A stretch of DNA of 64,000 nt from RUG11867 sp964472425 (GTDB lineage Bacteria; Bacillota_I; Bacilli_A; RF39; UBA660): the NCBI GenBank assembly GCA_964472425.1, contig CAYYLF010000001.1, positions 17,929 to 81,928 of the forward strand, given 5' to 3'. The notes under the pieces were generated by a model. The model ran no database searches. It saw nothing but the letters and a program-made list of their open reading frames with translations, and had not been told where the DNA came from. Position numbers and translations under genes: made by a program. Positions 30,916 through 39,096 of this stretch are shown here, piece by piece. Positions within the stretch are counted from its first letter, which is position 1, and every line of letters begins with the position of its first letter.

Positions 30916-31795
30916 ATGAAGTTGAACAAAGAAAATAAGACAGTCGTACAGGCGAAGTTTTTGCACAATTTCTTCGTCACTAAACTGTTGAGAGACGAGA
31001 GTTTGAAAGATTATCTTCAATTTGATTCTACACAAAGCGACTGGTGTAGCTCTCGAGAAAATAAAGAAGGACTTCAGACTTCTCGACATAAAGATAAGCA
31101 AGGCTAGTGGCATCAAAGACGAAGAAGTAGACTTGATTGCCAAGTGCGACGAGTATATCTTCAACATAGAGGCCAATCGTTTGAACAGAAAATACATAAT
31201 AAAGAAGAATACCTCCTACATTTGCAATCTAATCATGAGACAAACCGAAAACGGAATTAAGACGAATTATCAGAATATAAAGGGAGTATATCAAGTGTGT
31301 TTGAATCTTTATGACCATTTCAGAGTAGGAAAGTTCGTATATAATTCTACTATTATGGAAAAAGACTTACGACTTTCTAGAACGGACCTGGCAAACATTA
31401 CAGATATAGACATAGATAAATTATCTAAAATAGATTATAATACTATCAAAGAGAAGAAAGACTCGCTCGAGTACTTGCTGTACATATTCGCGAACAGTAA
31501 TCACGAAGAATTAGACGAAATATACGAAGGAAGTGAAATTATGAAAAGAGTAAAAGAGAAAGCGTACAACTTAGAAAAGAATGCCGACAGATACCTGATA
31601 TACAGTCACGACGACATGATGAAGGCCATCGGTGAAGAAGAAGGAGAAGAAAGAGGCCAAGAAAGAGAAAAAATAGCAAGTGCCCGCAAGATGCTCATGA
31701 GAAAATTTGAAATAGAAGACATAATGGACATCACTTGACTACCCTTAGAAAAGATAAACGAGATAAAGAAAAGTATACTCGAATTTCCAGAATAA
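30916..31795 (+). pseudogene. Second decayed Rpn/PD-(D/E)XK nuclease-family gene
   Basis: Starts MKLNKENKTVVQAKFLHNFF in one frame, shifts by one base near 31020 (LKDYLQF to ILHKATGVALEKIKK) and continues for 230 codons to UGA at 31736. The same frame then continues for 18 more codons, LPLEKINEIKKSIL, to UAA at 31793. The stretch around that UGA matches the first pseudogene (EDIMGITGISLERLNKLKN), where a glycine codon stands, so a GGA-to-TGA mutation is likely. The DIKISK and NIEANRLN segments fit the nuclease core of Rpn-type proteins. Degraded, mobile-element related. Confidence 0.8.
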
Positions 31796-31895
31796 AAAAG
31801 TCTATGCGTATGTGATGGTGAGAAATTGACTGGTTTAGAGACCGATAAAGGTTGAGAGTGGAATTACAATAATGTGTTTGCCATAATTTAGTATC

Positions 31896-31939
31896 GAAGA
31901 TACAGAAGTTTTGGGTGGTGGTAGAACCTTTCGTATCTT
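31896..31939 (+). other. Hairpin with G-rich loop in a 270-base gene-free gap
   Basis: GAAGATAC (31896-31903) and GTATCTT (31933-31939) form an imperfect stem around a loop rich in GGT repeats. Otherwise I see nothing in the gap 31796-32004. It may be debris of the neighbouring mobile element or a structured RNA. Confidence 0.3.
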
Positions 31940-32004
31940 ATTCCAATTTATTTATTCGATAAGACCGATGTATCGCTTTTATTTTTGCTCGATATGCGAA
32001 TTGC

Positions 32005-32033
32005 TTGACCCTTTTTGTAGAAAAAGATATACT
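32005..32033 (+). promoter_or_regulatory. Promoter of the first GT-C-like gene
   Basis: -35 TTGACC, 17-base spacer, -10 TATACT (32028-32033). The same two hexamers and spacing occur at 34429. Confidence 0.75.
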
Positions 32034-32067
32034 TATATTGATTTATTTTAAGAGAGGAAATAGTAAT

Positions 32068-34359
32068 GTGAATGAAGTATGCAAAAAAATATTTGCTTTT
32101 TTAAAAGAAAAAGGAATCATAATCGTATCTATCATATCGATATTGCTTATCTGTTATGTTCATTCTGTGAGGGCATCTTATTCGGTCGATTTTATACCCA
32201 TTAATGGAACGTTTCAGAATTTTAATGTCGTAAGAAGGTTATTAGATGGGCAGGTACCCTTTAAAGATTTTTCGATATATTTAGGATTAGGGCACTTGTT
32301 TTTGGGAAGTTTTTTTACCAGTTTTTTCGGAGGAAGTTTTTCTAGTAGTTTGGTGGCTTTTTCTTTTCTAGCCAAATTGGCTTTATGCGCACTTTCTCTA
32401 ATCGTAGGTAAATGTGTATTGGGCAAAGACAGTCGAGTACCTTATACGATAACAACGGTAGTTTTAATCGTTACGATATTACTAGAAGATGCGGAATTAT
32501 ACGAAGTGCCCATCATAAAAGATTTTATAGTTTCTTTGACGGCGGGATTGAGTACAGGCAATTCGGCGAGATTTTTGAGAGGTATGATTTTGCCTTTGGT
32601 AATCGGATTAACTTACTTTGCGTCATGGTTAATCGATGTGTTAGCAAAAAAGAAAGAATGGAAAAATAAGACGGTCGATAATTTAAAATTAATTATTGCT
32701 TCTGTTATTGCGGGGGTTTCGTTTCTCTGGAGTAACGATTACGGCATAGCCTGTTTCGTCTGTTATGTCATTATGCTCTTAGTATTGACTTTTTTCCGAA
32801 CGAGAAGTTTATCGAGAACGGCAATAACTTTTGCAAAAAGCATGTCCATTAGTGTGCTCGCCGTGTTCGTCGTCGTATTTATAATTACGCGCGGCAACGT
32901 CGGGTCTTGGTTACTCAATATGCTCGGGACAGGTGGTACACAGGCATGGTATTACGGGGTTAGAAAGGTCGAGAAGTCGTTTTATTTGTATGATATAAAC
33001 TTCGACTTTTTGGCAAGTCTCGTCGGGATTATGTGTCTATATTATTTTTTTGAATTACTCAAATCATCTCTTAAAGGCGATGGGAAAATAGATTATAGGT
33101 CTTCGATACTTTGTTATATGACCATGACTTCTTATGCGGCAATCAATGAGTATAAGTTGTTGAGCGGAGGGTCTCTTACCGAGGTCGCTTATTCAGTTTT
33201 GTTTTTTATATTAATATACGAAGTTTTAGGTTGGTTAATAAAGATATCGAAAACGAAAAAATGGGAAAGTTTTCTGCTCGTCGGTGGTTCGATTTTCGGT
33301 TTCGGATTTCTCGTGTATGGTGTATACGATACATGTAATCTCTTTAAGATACACGATAAATGCGCGTACGTCGATGAGTTGGGAGGATATTTGTACAAGT
33401 ATCGAAATAGTTTGAAGGATGCCCAGGAATTGCTAGGTGAAGAAAAGGTGTTTTCGACTTATGCTTCGGCATTGGAGACTGTTACGAGTCAGTTTCAACC
33501 GTCGGGAATAGACTACATTATACATGCCTTGGGCGACCAAAAAAGGGATGCGTATATGGATACGTTTAGAAAAGGCGACTTTAGGTATGTCACGACCATA
33601 AGAGAATGTGTATCCGACTATGCATATTGGATTAAGAATGCCAATTGGTTCTTTTATAGGGAATTGTACGACAATTATGTTCCAGTTTATAGTAACGAAT
33701 ACGAAATATTTTGGGAGAAAAGTGACGAGGTCGGCAAGATAGAAAATGACGATATAGATGTCAAAATAGAGAAGATAGATGAATCGAATGCGATTATCAA
33801 AGTTAAAACCGACGAATCGGTGAGCGGCATAGCAGATGTAAAACTTCGTTATGCCATCAGGCGAACCGATAATTTATCGGCAAAATTGGTCATGAACAAA
33901 TTTTTGTTTTTAGATGATGTGAATGAACATTATTTGCAAACGTATATGGATTTTAGTAGATGGTTCTTACCATCCGAAAGTGAAGAGTATGTTCCAATTA
34001 CAATCATCGATGGTGAAGGCGAACTTCTTCTGTCGAGTTTACCTTCAAAGGATACAGTTTTAGAAGTAGAGTCGGTCTCTTGTGATACGATATATACTAC
34101 GTATTTCGATTTTGCTCAACTAGAGAAAAATTTTCATGTCGACCAAAAAGAAGGAGCTGTAACGGTGTTAGTCGAAAATGAAAAGCGAATACGGTATGTT
34201 TTGGAAGGTGCAGAAAAAGCAATAATCGGCAGTAAGCAATTCAAAATTTTGAATATAAATTCGAATCAGGATATGTACACGATAACTCTCGATTACGAAG
34301 GTAAAGACGATTTTGCGGATGTTCTCGATGGGACAAATATTTTATTCGTCAAGAATTGA
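32068..34359 (+). CDS. Multipass GT-C-like glycosyltransferase
   Basis: A 763-residue envelope protein. After a short cytoplasmic start there is a membrane helix (GIIIVSIISILLICYV) followed by a first outer loop with an acidic residue (SVDFIPINGTFQNFN, then RRLLDGQVPFKDF), the layout of polyprenyl-phosphate-sugar-dependent GT-C enzymes. About ten hydrophobic helices occupy residues 12-440; the rest (about 440-763) is a soluble domain. GTG start chosen because AGAGAGG lies about ten bases ahead; the longer frame would begin inside the promoter. It has its own promoter and terminator but stands next to the glycan operon. The acceptor is unknown. Confidence 0.65.
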   Translation: MNEVCKKIFAFLKEKGIIIVSIISILLICYVHSVRASYSVDFIPINGTFQNFNVVRRLLDGQVPFKDFSIYLGLGHLFLGSFFTSFFGGSFSSSLVAFSFLAKLALCALSLIVGKCVLGKDSRVPYTITTVVLIVTILLEDAELYEVPIIKDFIVSLTAGLSTGNSARFLRGMILPLVIGLTYFASWLIDVLAKKKEWKNKTVDNLKLIIASVIAGVSFLWSNDYGIACFVCYVIMLLVLTFFRTRSLSRTAITFAKSMSISVLAVFVVVFIITRGNVGSWLLNMLGTGGTQAWYYGVRKVEKSFYLYDINFDFLASLVGIMCLYYFFELLKSSLKGDGKIDYRSSILCYMTMTSYAAINEYKLLSGGSLTEVAYSVLFFILIYEVLGWLIKISKTKKWESFLLVGGSIFGFGFLVYGVYDTCNLFKIHDKCAYVDELGGYLYKYRNSLKDAQELLGEEKVFSTYASALETVTSQFQPSGIDYIIHALGDQKRDAYMDTFRKGDFRYVTTIRECVSDYAYWIKNANWFFYRELYDNYVPVYSNEYEIFWEKSDEVGKIENDDIDVKIEKIDESNAIIKVKTDESVSGIADVKLRYAIRRTDNLSAKLVMNKFLFLDDVNEHYLQTYMDFSRWFLPSESEEYVPITIIDGEGELLLSSLPSKDTVLEVESVSCDTIYTTYFDFAQLEKNFHVDQKEGAVTVLVENEKRIRYVLEGAEKAIIGSKQFKILNINSNQDMYTITLDYEGKDDFADVLDGTNILFVKN

Positions 34360-34362
34360 TAT

Positions 34363-34407
34363 AAAAAAATTCGAAAACTTTGGGACACAAGTTTCGAATT
34401 TTTCTTT
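34363..34407 (+). terminator. Terminator after the first GT-C-like gene
   Basis: AAAATTCGAAAACTT pairs with AAGTTTCGAATTTTT around an eight-base loop, followed by CTTTT. Confidence 0.85.
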
Positions 34408-34428
34408 TAACATTAATTTTCGTTTTCC

Positions 34429-34457
34429 TTGACCTAATCAGTTAAAAAAGTTATACT
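34429..34457 (+). promoter_or_regulatory. Promoter of the glycan operon
   Basis: -35 TTGACC (34429-34434), 17-base spacer, -10 TATACT (34452-34457). It serves the run of overlapping genes from 34494 to 41752. Confidence 0.75.
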
Positions 34458-34493
34458 AAATTTGTGAGATGATAAGGAAGGATGTAGTGTTTT

Positions 34494-35426
34494 GTGAAGA
34501 AAGTGCTCGTTGGATATACGGGGTTCGTCGGATCAAATATTTGTGAGCAAACGAATTTCGATTTTTTATATAATAGCAGCAATATAAAAGAAGCATACGG
34601 CACTAGACCGGATTTGCTCGTTTACAGTGGGGTTCCTGCCCAAAAATTTTTGGCCAACAAAAATCCAGAGAAAGATTCTTCTTCGATAGATGACGCGATT
34701 GAAAATATACGTCTCATAGACCCAAAAAAGGTTATTTTGATATCGACTATCGATGTCTACAAGAATCCTGTAGGAGTAGATGAGAATTCGAAAATAGAAA
34801 AGGTCGGTTTGGAAGCTTACGGCAGAAATCGCCTTCGTTTAGAGGAGTGGGTCAGAGCCAATTACGAGGATGCTCTCATCGTACATCTTCCAGCTTTGTA
34901 CGGGAAAAATTTGAAGAAGAACTTTTTATATGATATGATTCATATAATTCCGAGCATGATTATAGAAGATAAGTTTTTAGAACTAGCGAAGAGCGATGCG
35001 AGTTTGCTAACTCACTATACGAAGGACGAGAACGGTTTTTATAGGTACGATAAAATTCCCTATCGCGAAGAGGAAAAGAAGATGAAAGAATTTTTTCAAA
35101 AAAGCAATTTTACAGCTTTGAATTTTACCGACAGTCGAGCGTCTTATCAATTTTATAATTTAAAGTATTTGTGGAAACACATCGAAATCGCTTTAGAAAA
35201 CGACATAAGAGTTTTAAACTTGGCGACCGAGCCTATAAAGGCGAGCGAGGTTTATTCTTATGTAGAAGGAAAAGATTTCAAAAACGAAGTGGCGGCGAGT
35301 CCTATTAGATACGATTTTAAAACCGTATACGACGAGGTGTACGGTGGAAAAGATGGATACATCTTCGATAAGGATTTTTTGCTTCGCGATATCGCGGAGT
35401 TTATAGGGAGCGAAAGAGATGCGTAA
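34494..35426 (+). CDS. NAD-dependent epimerase/dehydratase-like (SDR) protein
   Basis: A 310-residue extended SDR-like protein, GTG start preceded by AAGGAAGG. The N-terminal nucleotide-binding glycine motif GYTGFVGSNI is clear. ISTIDVYKNP supplies the Ser/Thr position and AYGRNRLRLEEWV the Tyr-x3-Lys region, but the usual Lys reads Arg (YGRNR), so activity may be altered. HLPALYGKNLKKN matches the LPxLYGPG-type segment of sugar epimerases. First gene of the operon; its stop overlaps the next start by eight bases. It probably supplies or modifies a nucleotide sugar. Confidence 0.7.
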   Translation: MKKVLVGYTGFVGSNICEQTNFDFLYNSSNIKEAYGTRPDLLVYSGVPAQKFLANKNPEKDSSSIDDAIENIRLIDPKKVILISTIDVYKNPVGVDENSKIEKVGLEAYGRNRLRLEEWVRANYEDALIVHLPALYGKNLKKNFLYDMIHIIPSMIIEDKFLELAKSDASLLTHYTKDENGFYRYDKIPYREEEKKMKEFFQKSNFTALNFTDSRASYQFYNLKYLWKHIEIALENDIRVLNLATEPIKASEVYSYVEGKDFKNEVAASPIRYDFKTVYDEVYGGKDGYIFDKDFLLRDIAEFIGSERDA

Positions 35427-36213
35427 GTTCAAGTATGCTATTTCCAATATAGGTTGGGATAGAGAATTCGATGAAGAGATGTACGTTTTCTTAAAAGAGG
35501 CTGGATTTGTGGGACTAGAAATCGCTCCGACGAGAATATTTGAAGAGAGTCCTTATGAAAAATTGGACGAAGCGCGTGCATTCAAAGAAAATATCGCTTA
35601 TAGATACGGATTAGAAGTGTGTTCTATGCAGTCGATTTGGTTTGGAAAAATGCAGAATATATTTGCAAATAAAGAACAGAGAGACGAGTTAATCGAATAC
35701 ACGAAGAAAGCCATCGATTTTGCCGAAGCAATCGGATGTCCAAATTTAGTTTTCGGTTGTCCACGCAATCGCAAGATGGAATCAATCGACGAGAAAAATT
35801 TGCAAGTCGCGAACGATTTCTTTAACGAAATCGGAGATTACGCTTCCAATAAAAACGTCGTCATAGCGCTCGAACCGAATCCGGCTATATATGACACGAA
35901 TTTTTTGAATACGACGAGCGAGGCTATAGAGTTCGTAAGGAGTCTCAACAACGATGCGATTAAAATAAATTGTGATTTAGGGGCAGTCATATACAACGAG
36001 GAGAATATCGATATCATTTTGGAGAACATCGACATTGTAAATCACATACACATCAGTGAGCCGAATTTAGTTTCCATCGTTCGTCGAGAAATGCACAGAA
36101 AATTGTTCGATGCATTAGAAGTAGTCGGATACGGCAAATACGTCTCGATAGAGATGAGAAAGAGCGAGATAGAGGTAGTCGAAGAGGTAATAGAATATGT
36201 CGGGAATATCTAG
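35419..36213 (+). CDS. TIM-barrel sugar isomerase/epimerase-like protein
   Basis: A 264-residue protein of the xylose isomerase-like (AP endonuclease 2) superfamily. Strand ends carry likely metal ligands: GLEIAP, ALEPNP, NCDLGAV, HIHISEP and SIEMR, giving the Glu-Asp-His-Glu set. The starting KFKYAISNIGW and the EYTKKAIDFAEAIGCPNLVFG segment fit sugar-phosphate isomerase/epimerases. It overlaps both neighbours, so it is part of the operon. The exact sugar is unknown. Confidence 0.75.
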   Translation: MRKFKYAISNIGWDREFDEEMYVFLKEAGFVGLEIAPTRIFEESPYEKLDEARAFKENIAYRYGLEVCSMQSIWFGKMQNIFANKEQRDELIEYTKKAIDFAEAIGCPNLVFGCPRNRKMESIDEKNLQVANDFFNEIGDYASNKNVVIALEPNPAIYDTNFLNTTSEAIEFVRSLNNDAIKINCDLGAVIYNEENIDIILENIDIVNHIHISEPNLVSIVRREMHRKLFDALEVVGYGKYVSIEMRKSEIEVVEEVIEYVGNI

Positions 36214-36229
36214 AAAAGAAGTGAAGATT

Positions 36230-37024
36230 ATGTATAAGAATATCGCAGGTGTACCAAATTTTGAATGTCACGAGTTTGCTAAAAAGAAAAGAGATTATTG
36301 TCTTTGCATTCCCATCATCAACGAAGGTGAACGCATAAAAAAAGAGTTGGAAAGAGCGTTAGAAAGCGGTGTGAAAAATTGGGTGGATATCATCATATGC
36401 GATGGCGATTCGACGGACGGGTGCACAGAAGAGAATTTGCTTAAATCGTTAGGTGTCAATACTCTGCTCGTCAAGAAGGACGAAGGTAAGCAGGGTGCTC
36501 AACTACGAATGGGATTTTGGTGGGCTTTGGAAAGAGGCTACAAGGGAATAGTCACCATCGACGGGAACAACAAAGACAGTATCGAAGATGTTTCCGCGTT
36601 CGTCGAGAAGTTGGAAGAAGGATACGATTTTGTGCAGGGTTCTCGATTTATCGTAGGTGGCGAGGCCATCAACACGCCTCTTATTAGAACGTTATCCGTC
36701 AGGCTCATCCATGCTCCCGTCATATCTTTGACAGCCGGTAAACGGTATACGGATACGACGAATGCTTACAGAGCTTATTCGAGAGCATATTTGAATCACG
36801 AGGCGGTAAGACCGTTTAGAGATATTTTCATGACATACGAGTTACTAGCATATTTGTCAGTTCGAGCAGATCAACTCGGGATGAAGACTTGCGAAATACC
36901 GGTTAGAAGAGAGTATCCGAAGGATGAGAAAACTCCGACGAAGATAAGTTTTTTCAAAGGGAATTATCAGCTTTTAAAGATACTTTTCTGCAATATGTTC
37001 GGAAAGTATAAACCTAAGGATTGA
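36230..37024 (+). CDS. Family 2 glycosyltransferase (DPM1-like)
   Basis: A 264-residue GT-A enzyme without membrane helices. CIPIINEGERIKKEL opens the nucleotide-binding fold; DIIICDGDSTDG and TIDGNNKDS hold the acidic metal site, and GSRFIVGGEAINTPLIRTLSVRLIH resembles the acceptor loop of polyprenyl-phosphate hexosyl transferases. It probably makes a lipid-linked sugar on the cytoplasmic face for the GT-C proteins. Start at MYKNIAG behind GAAGTGA; the longer frame overlaps the preceding gene. Confidence 0.8.
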   Translation: MYKNIAGVPNFECHEFAKKKRDYCLCIPIINEGERIKKELERALESGVKNWVDIIICDGDSTDGCTEENLLKSLGVNTLLVKKDEGKQGAQLRMGFWWALERGYKGIVTIDGNNKDSIEDVSAFVEKLEEGYDFVQGSRFIVGGEAINTPLIRTLSVRLIHAPVISLTAGKRYTDTTNAYRAYSRAYLNHEAVRPFRDIFMTYELLAYLSVRADQLGMKTCEIPVRREYPKDEKTPTKISFFKGNYQLLKILFCNMFGKYKPKD

Positions 37025-37030
37025 TGGATT

Positions 37031-38152
37031 ATGAAGTACGATAAAATAATTATAGGCGCGGGTATATACGGTTTGTATGCAGCTTCGTTTTGTGGCAAAA
37101 AAGGGGAAAGGGTATTGGTTCTAGAAAAAGAGAGTGAGGCTTTCAATCGAGCAACTTACATCAATCAGGCGCGGGTGCACATGGGGTATCATTATCCCAG
37201 GAGTTATTCGACGGCAATCAAGTCGGCTAACTATTTTGAACGATTCAATGAGGATTACGATTTTTCAATTTTGAAAGAGTTCGACCAGGTGTATGCGACA
37301 TCTTCTAATTTCTCATGGACGAGTGCCGACGAATTTGAAAAGTTTTGTCGTAATGCAAATATCGTCTGTGAGAAAATAGCGACGAGCAAATATTTTAACG
37401 AAGGGGTGTGCGATGGGGCTTTTTTGACGAAAGAGTACACTTACGACGCCCGTATATTGAGGGACTACTTTTTAGAGGAGATAGCTAAGTTCGACAATGT
37501 CGACATAAAATACGATTCCAAAGTAATTGCCATCGAAAAGCACGAGAGGACTTACGAGGTCATCTTGGAAAATGGCAATTCGTTCGAGACGGGGTATTTG
37601 CTCAATGCGACGTATGCAGGAGTGAATCAGATTCTTTCGATGCTCGACTTGGAGCACTTTAAAATAAAGTACGAACTTTGCGAGATAATCTTGTGTAAGG
37701 TAACAGAAAAATTTAAAGATGTCGGTATAACAGTTATGGATGGTCCTTTTTTCTCGATTATGCCATTCGGCAAGACGGGATATCATTCCTTGACCGCCGT
37801 GACGTTCACTCCTCACAAGACATGCTACGAGACTTTGCCGGAGTTTGAATGTCAAAATAGGAGCAAGGGATATTGTACAAAATACGATTTGGGAAATTGT
37901 GATAAGTGCATCGCCAAGCCACAAAGTGCTTGGCCATATATGTCCAATTTGGCTAGGAAGTATTTGAAAGAAGAGTACGGGTTCGAGTATGTGAAGTCGC
38001 TTTATTCGATGAAACCGATTTTGAAGGCTTCCGAAATAGATGATTCGCGGCCGACGATCATCAAAGTATTCACGACTAATCCAACTTTCGTAAGTGTTCT
38101 ATCAGGAAAAATCAATACAGTATACGATTTAGACGAGGTGTTAGAGTTATGA
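37031..38152 (+). CDS. FAD-dependent oxidoreductase (DAO-type)
   Basis: A 373-residue flavoprotein. The N-terminal dinucleotide motif IIGAGIYGLYAASFCGKKG is followed by the ADP-ribose glutamate in LVLEKE. HMGYHYPRS and a C-terminal FTTNPTFVSVLSGKINTVYD suit the DAO-like fold. A Cys cluster (CQNRSKGYC, CDKC at about 275-300) is unusual and could be structural or bind metal. The substrate is unknown; position in the operon suggests oxidation of a glycan intermediate. Translation is coupled to the next gene by a four-base overlap. Confidence 0.75.
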   Translation: MKYDKIIIGAGIYGLYAASFCGKKGERVLVLEKESEAFNRATYINQARVHMGYHYPRSYSTAIKSANYFERFNEDYDFSILKEFDQVYATSSNFSWTSADEFEKFCRNANIVCEKIATSKYFNEGVCDGAFLTKEYTYDARILRDYFLEEIAKFDNVDIKYDSKVIAIEKHERTYEVILENGNSFETGYLLNATYAGVNQILSMLDLEHFKIKYELCEIILCKVTEKFKDVGITVMDGPFFSIMPFGKTGYHSLTAVTFTPHKTCYETLPEFECQNRSKGYCTKYDLGNCDKCIAKPQSAWPYMSNLARKYLKEEYGFEYVKSLYSMKPILKASEIDDSRPTIIKVFTTNPTFVSVLSGKINTVYDLDEVLEL

Positions 38153-39084
38153 AGTATAAAGAAAAGAATTTCGTGTCGGTCGTCGCTTATGTCCACGATG
38201 CCGAAAAGACGGTGGGTAAATTTATCGCGAGCATCGATGAGGTTTTGAGAGAAAAATTCTTGCATTACGAAATAATATTGGCAAACGACGCGTCTTGTGA
38301 CGACTCGGTCAAGGTGATAAAGGAAGTCGCGGCAACGTGTACTAATGCATGTATAAGCATTTTGAATATGAGCCATTTTCAGGGGAAAGAGCTGACCATG
38401 AATGCCGGACAAGATTTGGCAATCGGCGATTTTGTCTACGAATTCGACACGACCGTCATCGATTACGACGTGAGTATAGTGTTCGACGTTTATAAAAAGT
38501 CGTTAGAGGGGTACGATGTCGTCAATGTCTCTTCGAATAGGAAGAGGAAGATATCTTCGAAGATGTTTTACAAAGTTTTCAATAAGTTTTCCAATTATCA
38601 GTATAAGCTGGATACCGAGACATTCAGAATATTATCTAGAAGGGCTATTAATAGGGTCAATCAAATAAACAAGACCGTTCCGTATCGAAAGGCCGTTTTG
38701 GCCAACTGCGGCTTGAAGCTCACTCGTGTCGAGTACGAGTCGATTGCCGATGTGACTACCGAAAAAAACGAGATGATGAAAGAGGAGAGAGAGAAGAATG
38801 CTTTCGATGCGCTCATCTTATTTACGAATGTCAGTTACAAGATAGCAACGGCCTTGATATTCGCTTTCATCTTCATCACTTTGTGTGTACTCGGATATAC
38901 GGTGTACATATTCGTGAGTAGTGAGCCAATCGAAGGCTGGACGACGACCATGTTGTTCTTATCGTTCGGCTTTTTAGGTATGTTCAGCGTCTTGGCAATA
39001 ATAATCAAATATTTGTCTGTGATAGTCGGGTTAGTATTTAAAAAGACCGATTATTTGATCGAATCTATCGAAAAGCTGAATTAG
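38149..39084 (+). CDS. Membrane-anchored family 2 glycosyltransferase
   Basis: A 311-residue GT2 enzyme. FVSVVAYVHDAEKTVGKFI starts the fold, ILANDASCDDS and EFDTTV hold the metal-binding acidic residues. Two C-terminal membrane helices (about 230-253 and 263-292) are typical of GtrB-like enzymes that transfer a hexose to undecaprenyl phosphate. The GT-A catalytic loop is less conserved than usual, so it may be specialised. It is the second lipid-linked-sugar enzyme of the operon. Confidence 0.75.
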   Translation: MKYKEKNFVSVVAYVHDAEKTVGKFIASIDEVLREKFLHYEIILANDASCDDSVKVIKEVAATCTNACISILNMSHFQGKELTMNAGQDLAIGDFVYEFDTTVIDYDVSIVFDVYKKSLEGYDVVNVSSNRKRKISSKMFYKVFNKFSNYQYKLDTETFRILSRRAINRVNQINKTVPYRKAVLANCGLKLTRVEYESIADVTTEKNEMMKEEREKNAFDALILFTNVSYKIATALIFAFIFITLCVLGYTVYIFVSSEPIEGWTTTMLFLSFGFLGMFSVLAIIIKYLSVIVGLVFKKTDYLIESIEKLN

Positions 39085-39096
39085 AGGATTTCCATT

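Noticed and set aside
30600..30938. Open frame overlapping the mntP 3' end
   Set aside because: It is a shadow of mntP and runs into the Rpn-type pseudogene without coding character.
23419..31795. UGA read as an amino acid (alternative code)
   Set aside because: Many intact genes (mnmE, mnmG, prfA) end with UGA exactly at the expected C-terminus; only the pseudogenes contain internal UGA.
31796..32004. Riboswitch upstream of the first GT-C gene
   Set aside because: The hairpin lies upstream of the promoter and matches no riboswitch core I know.
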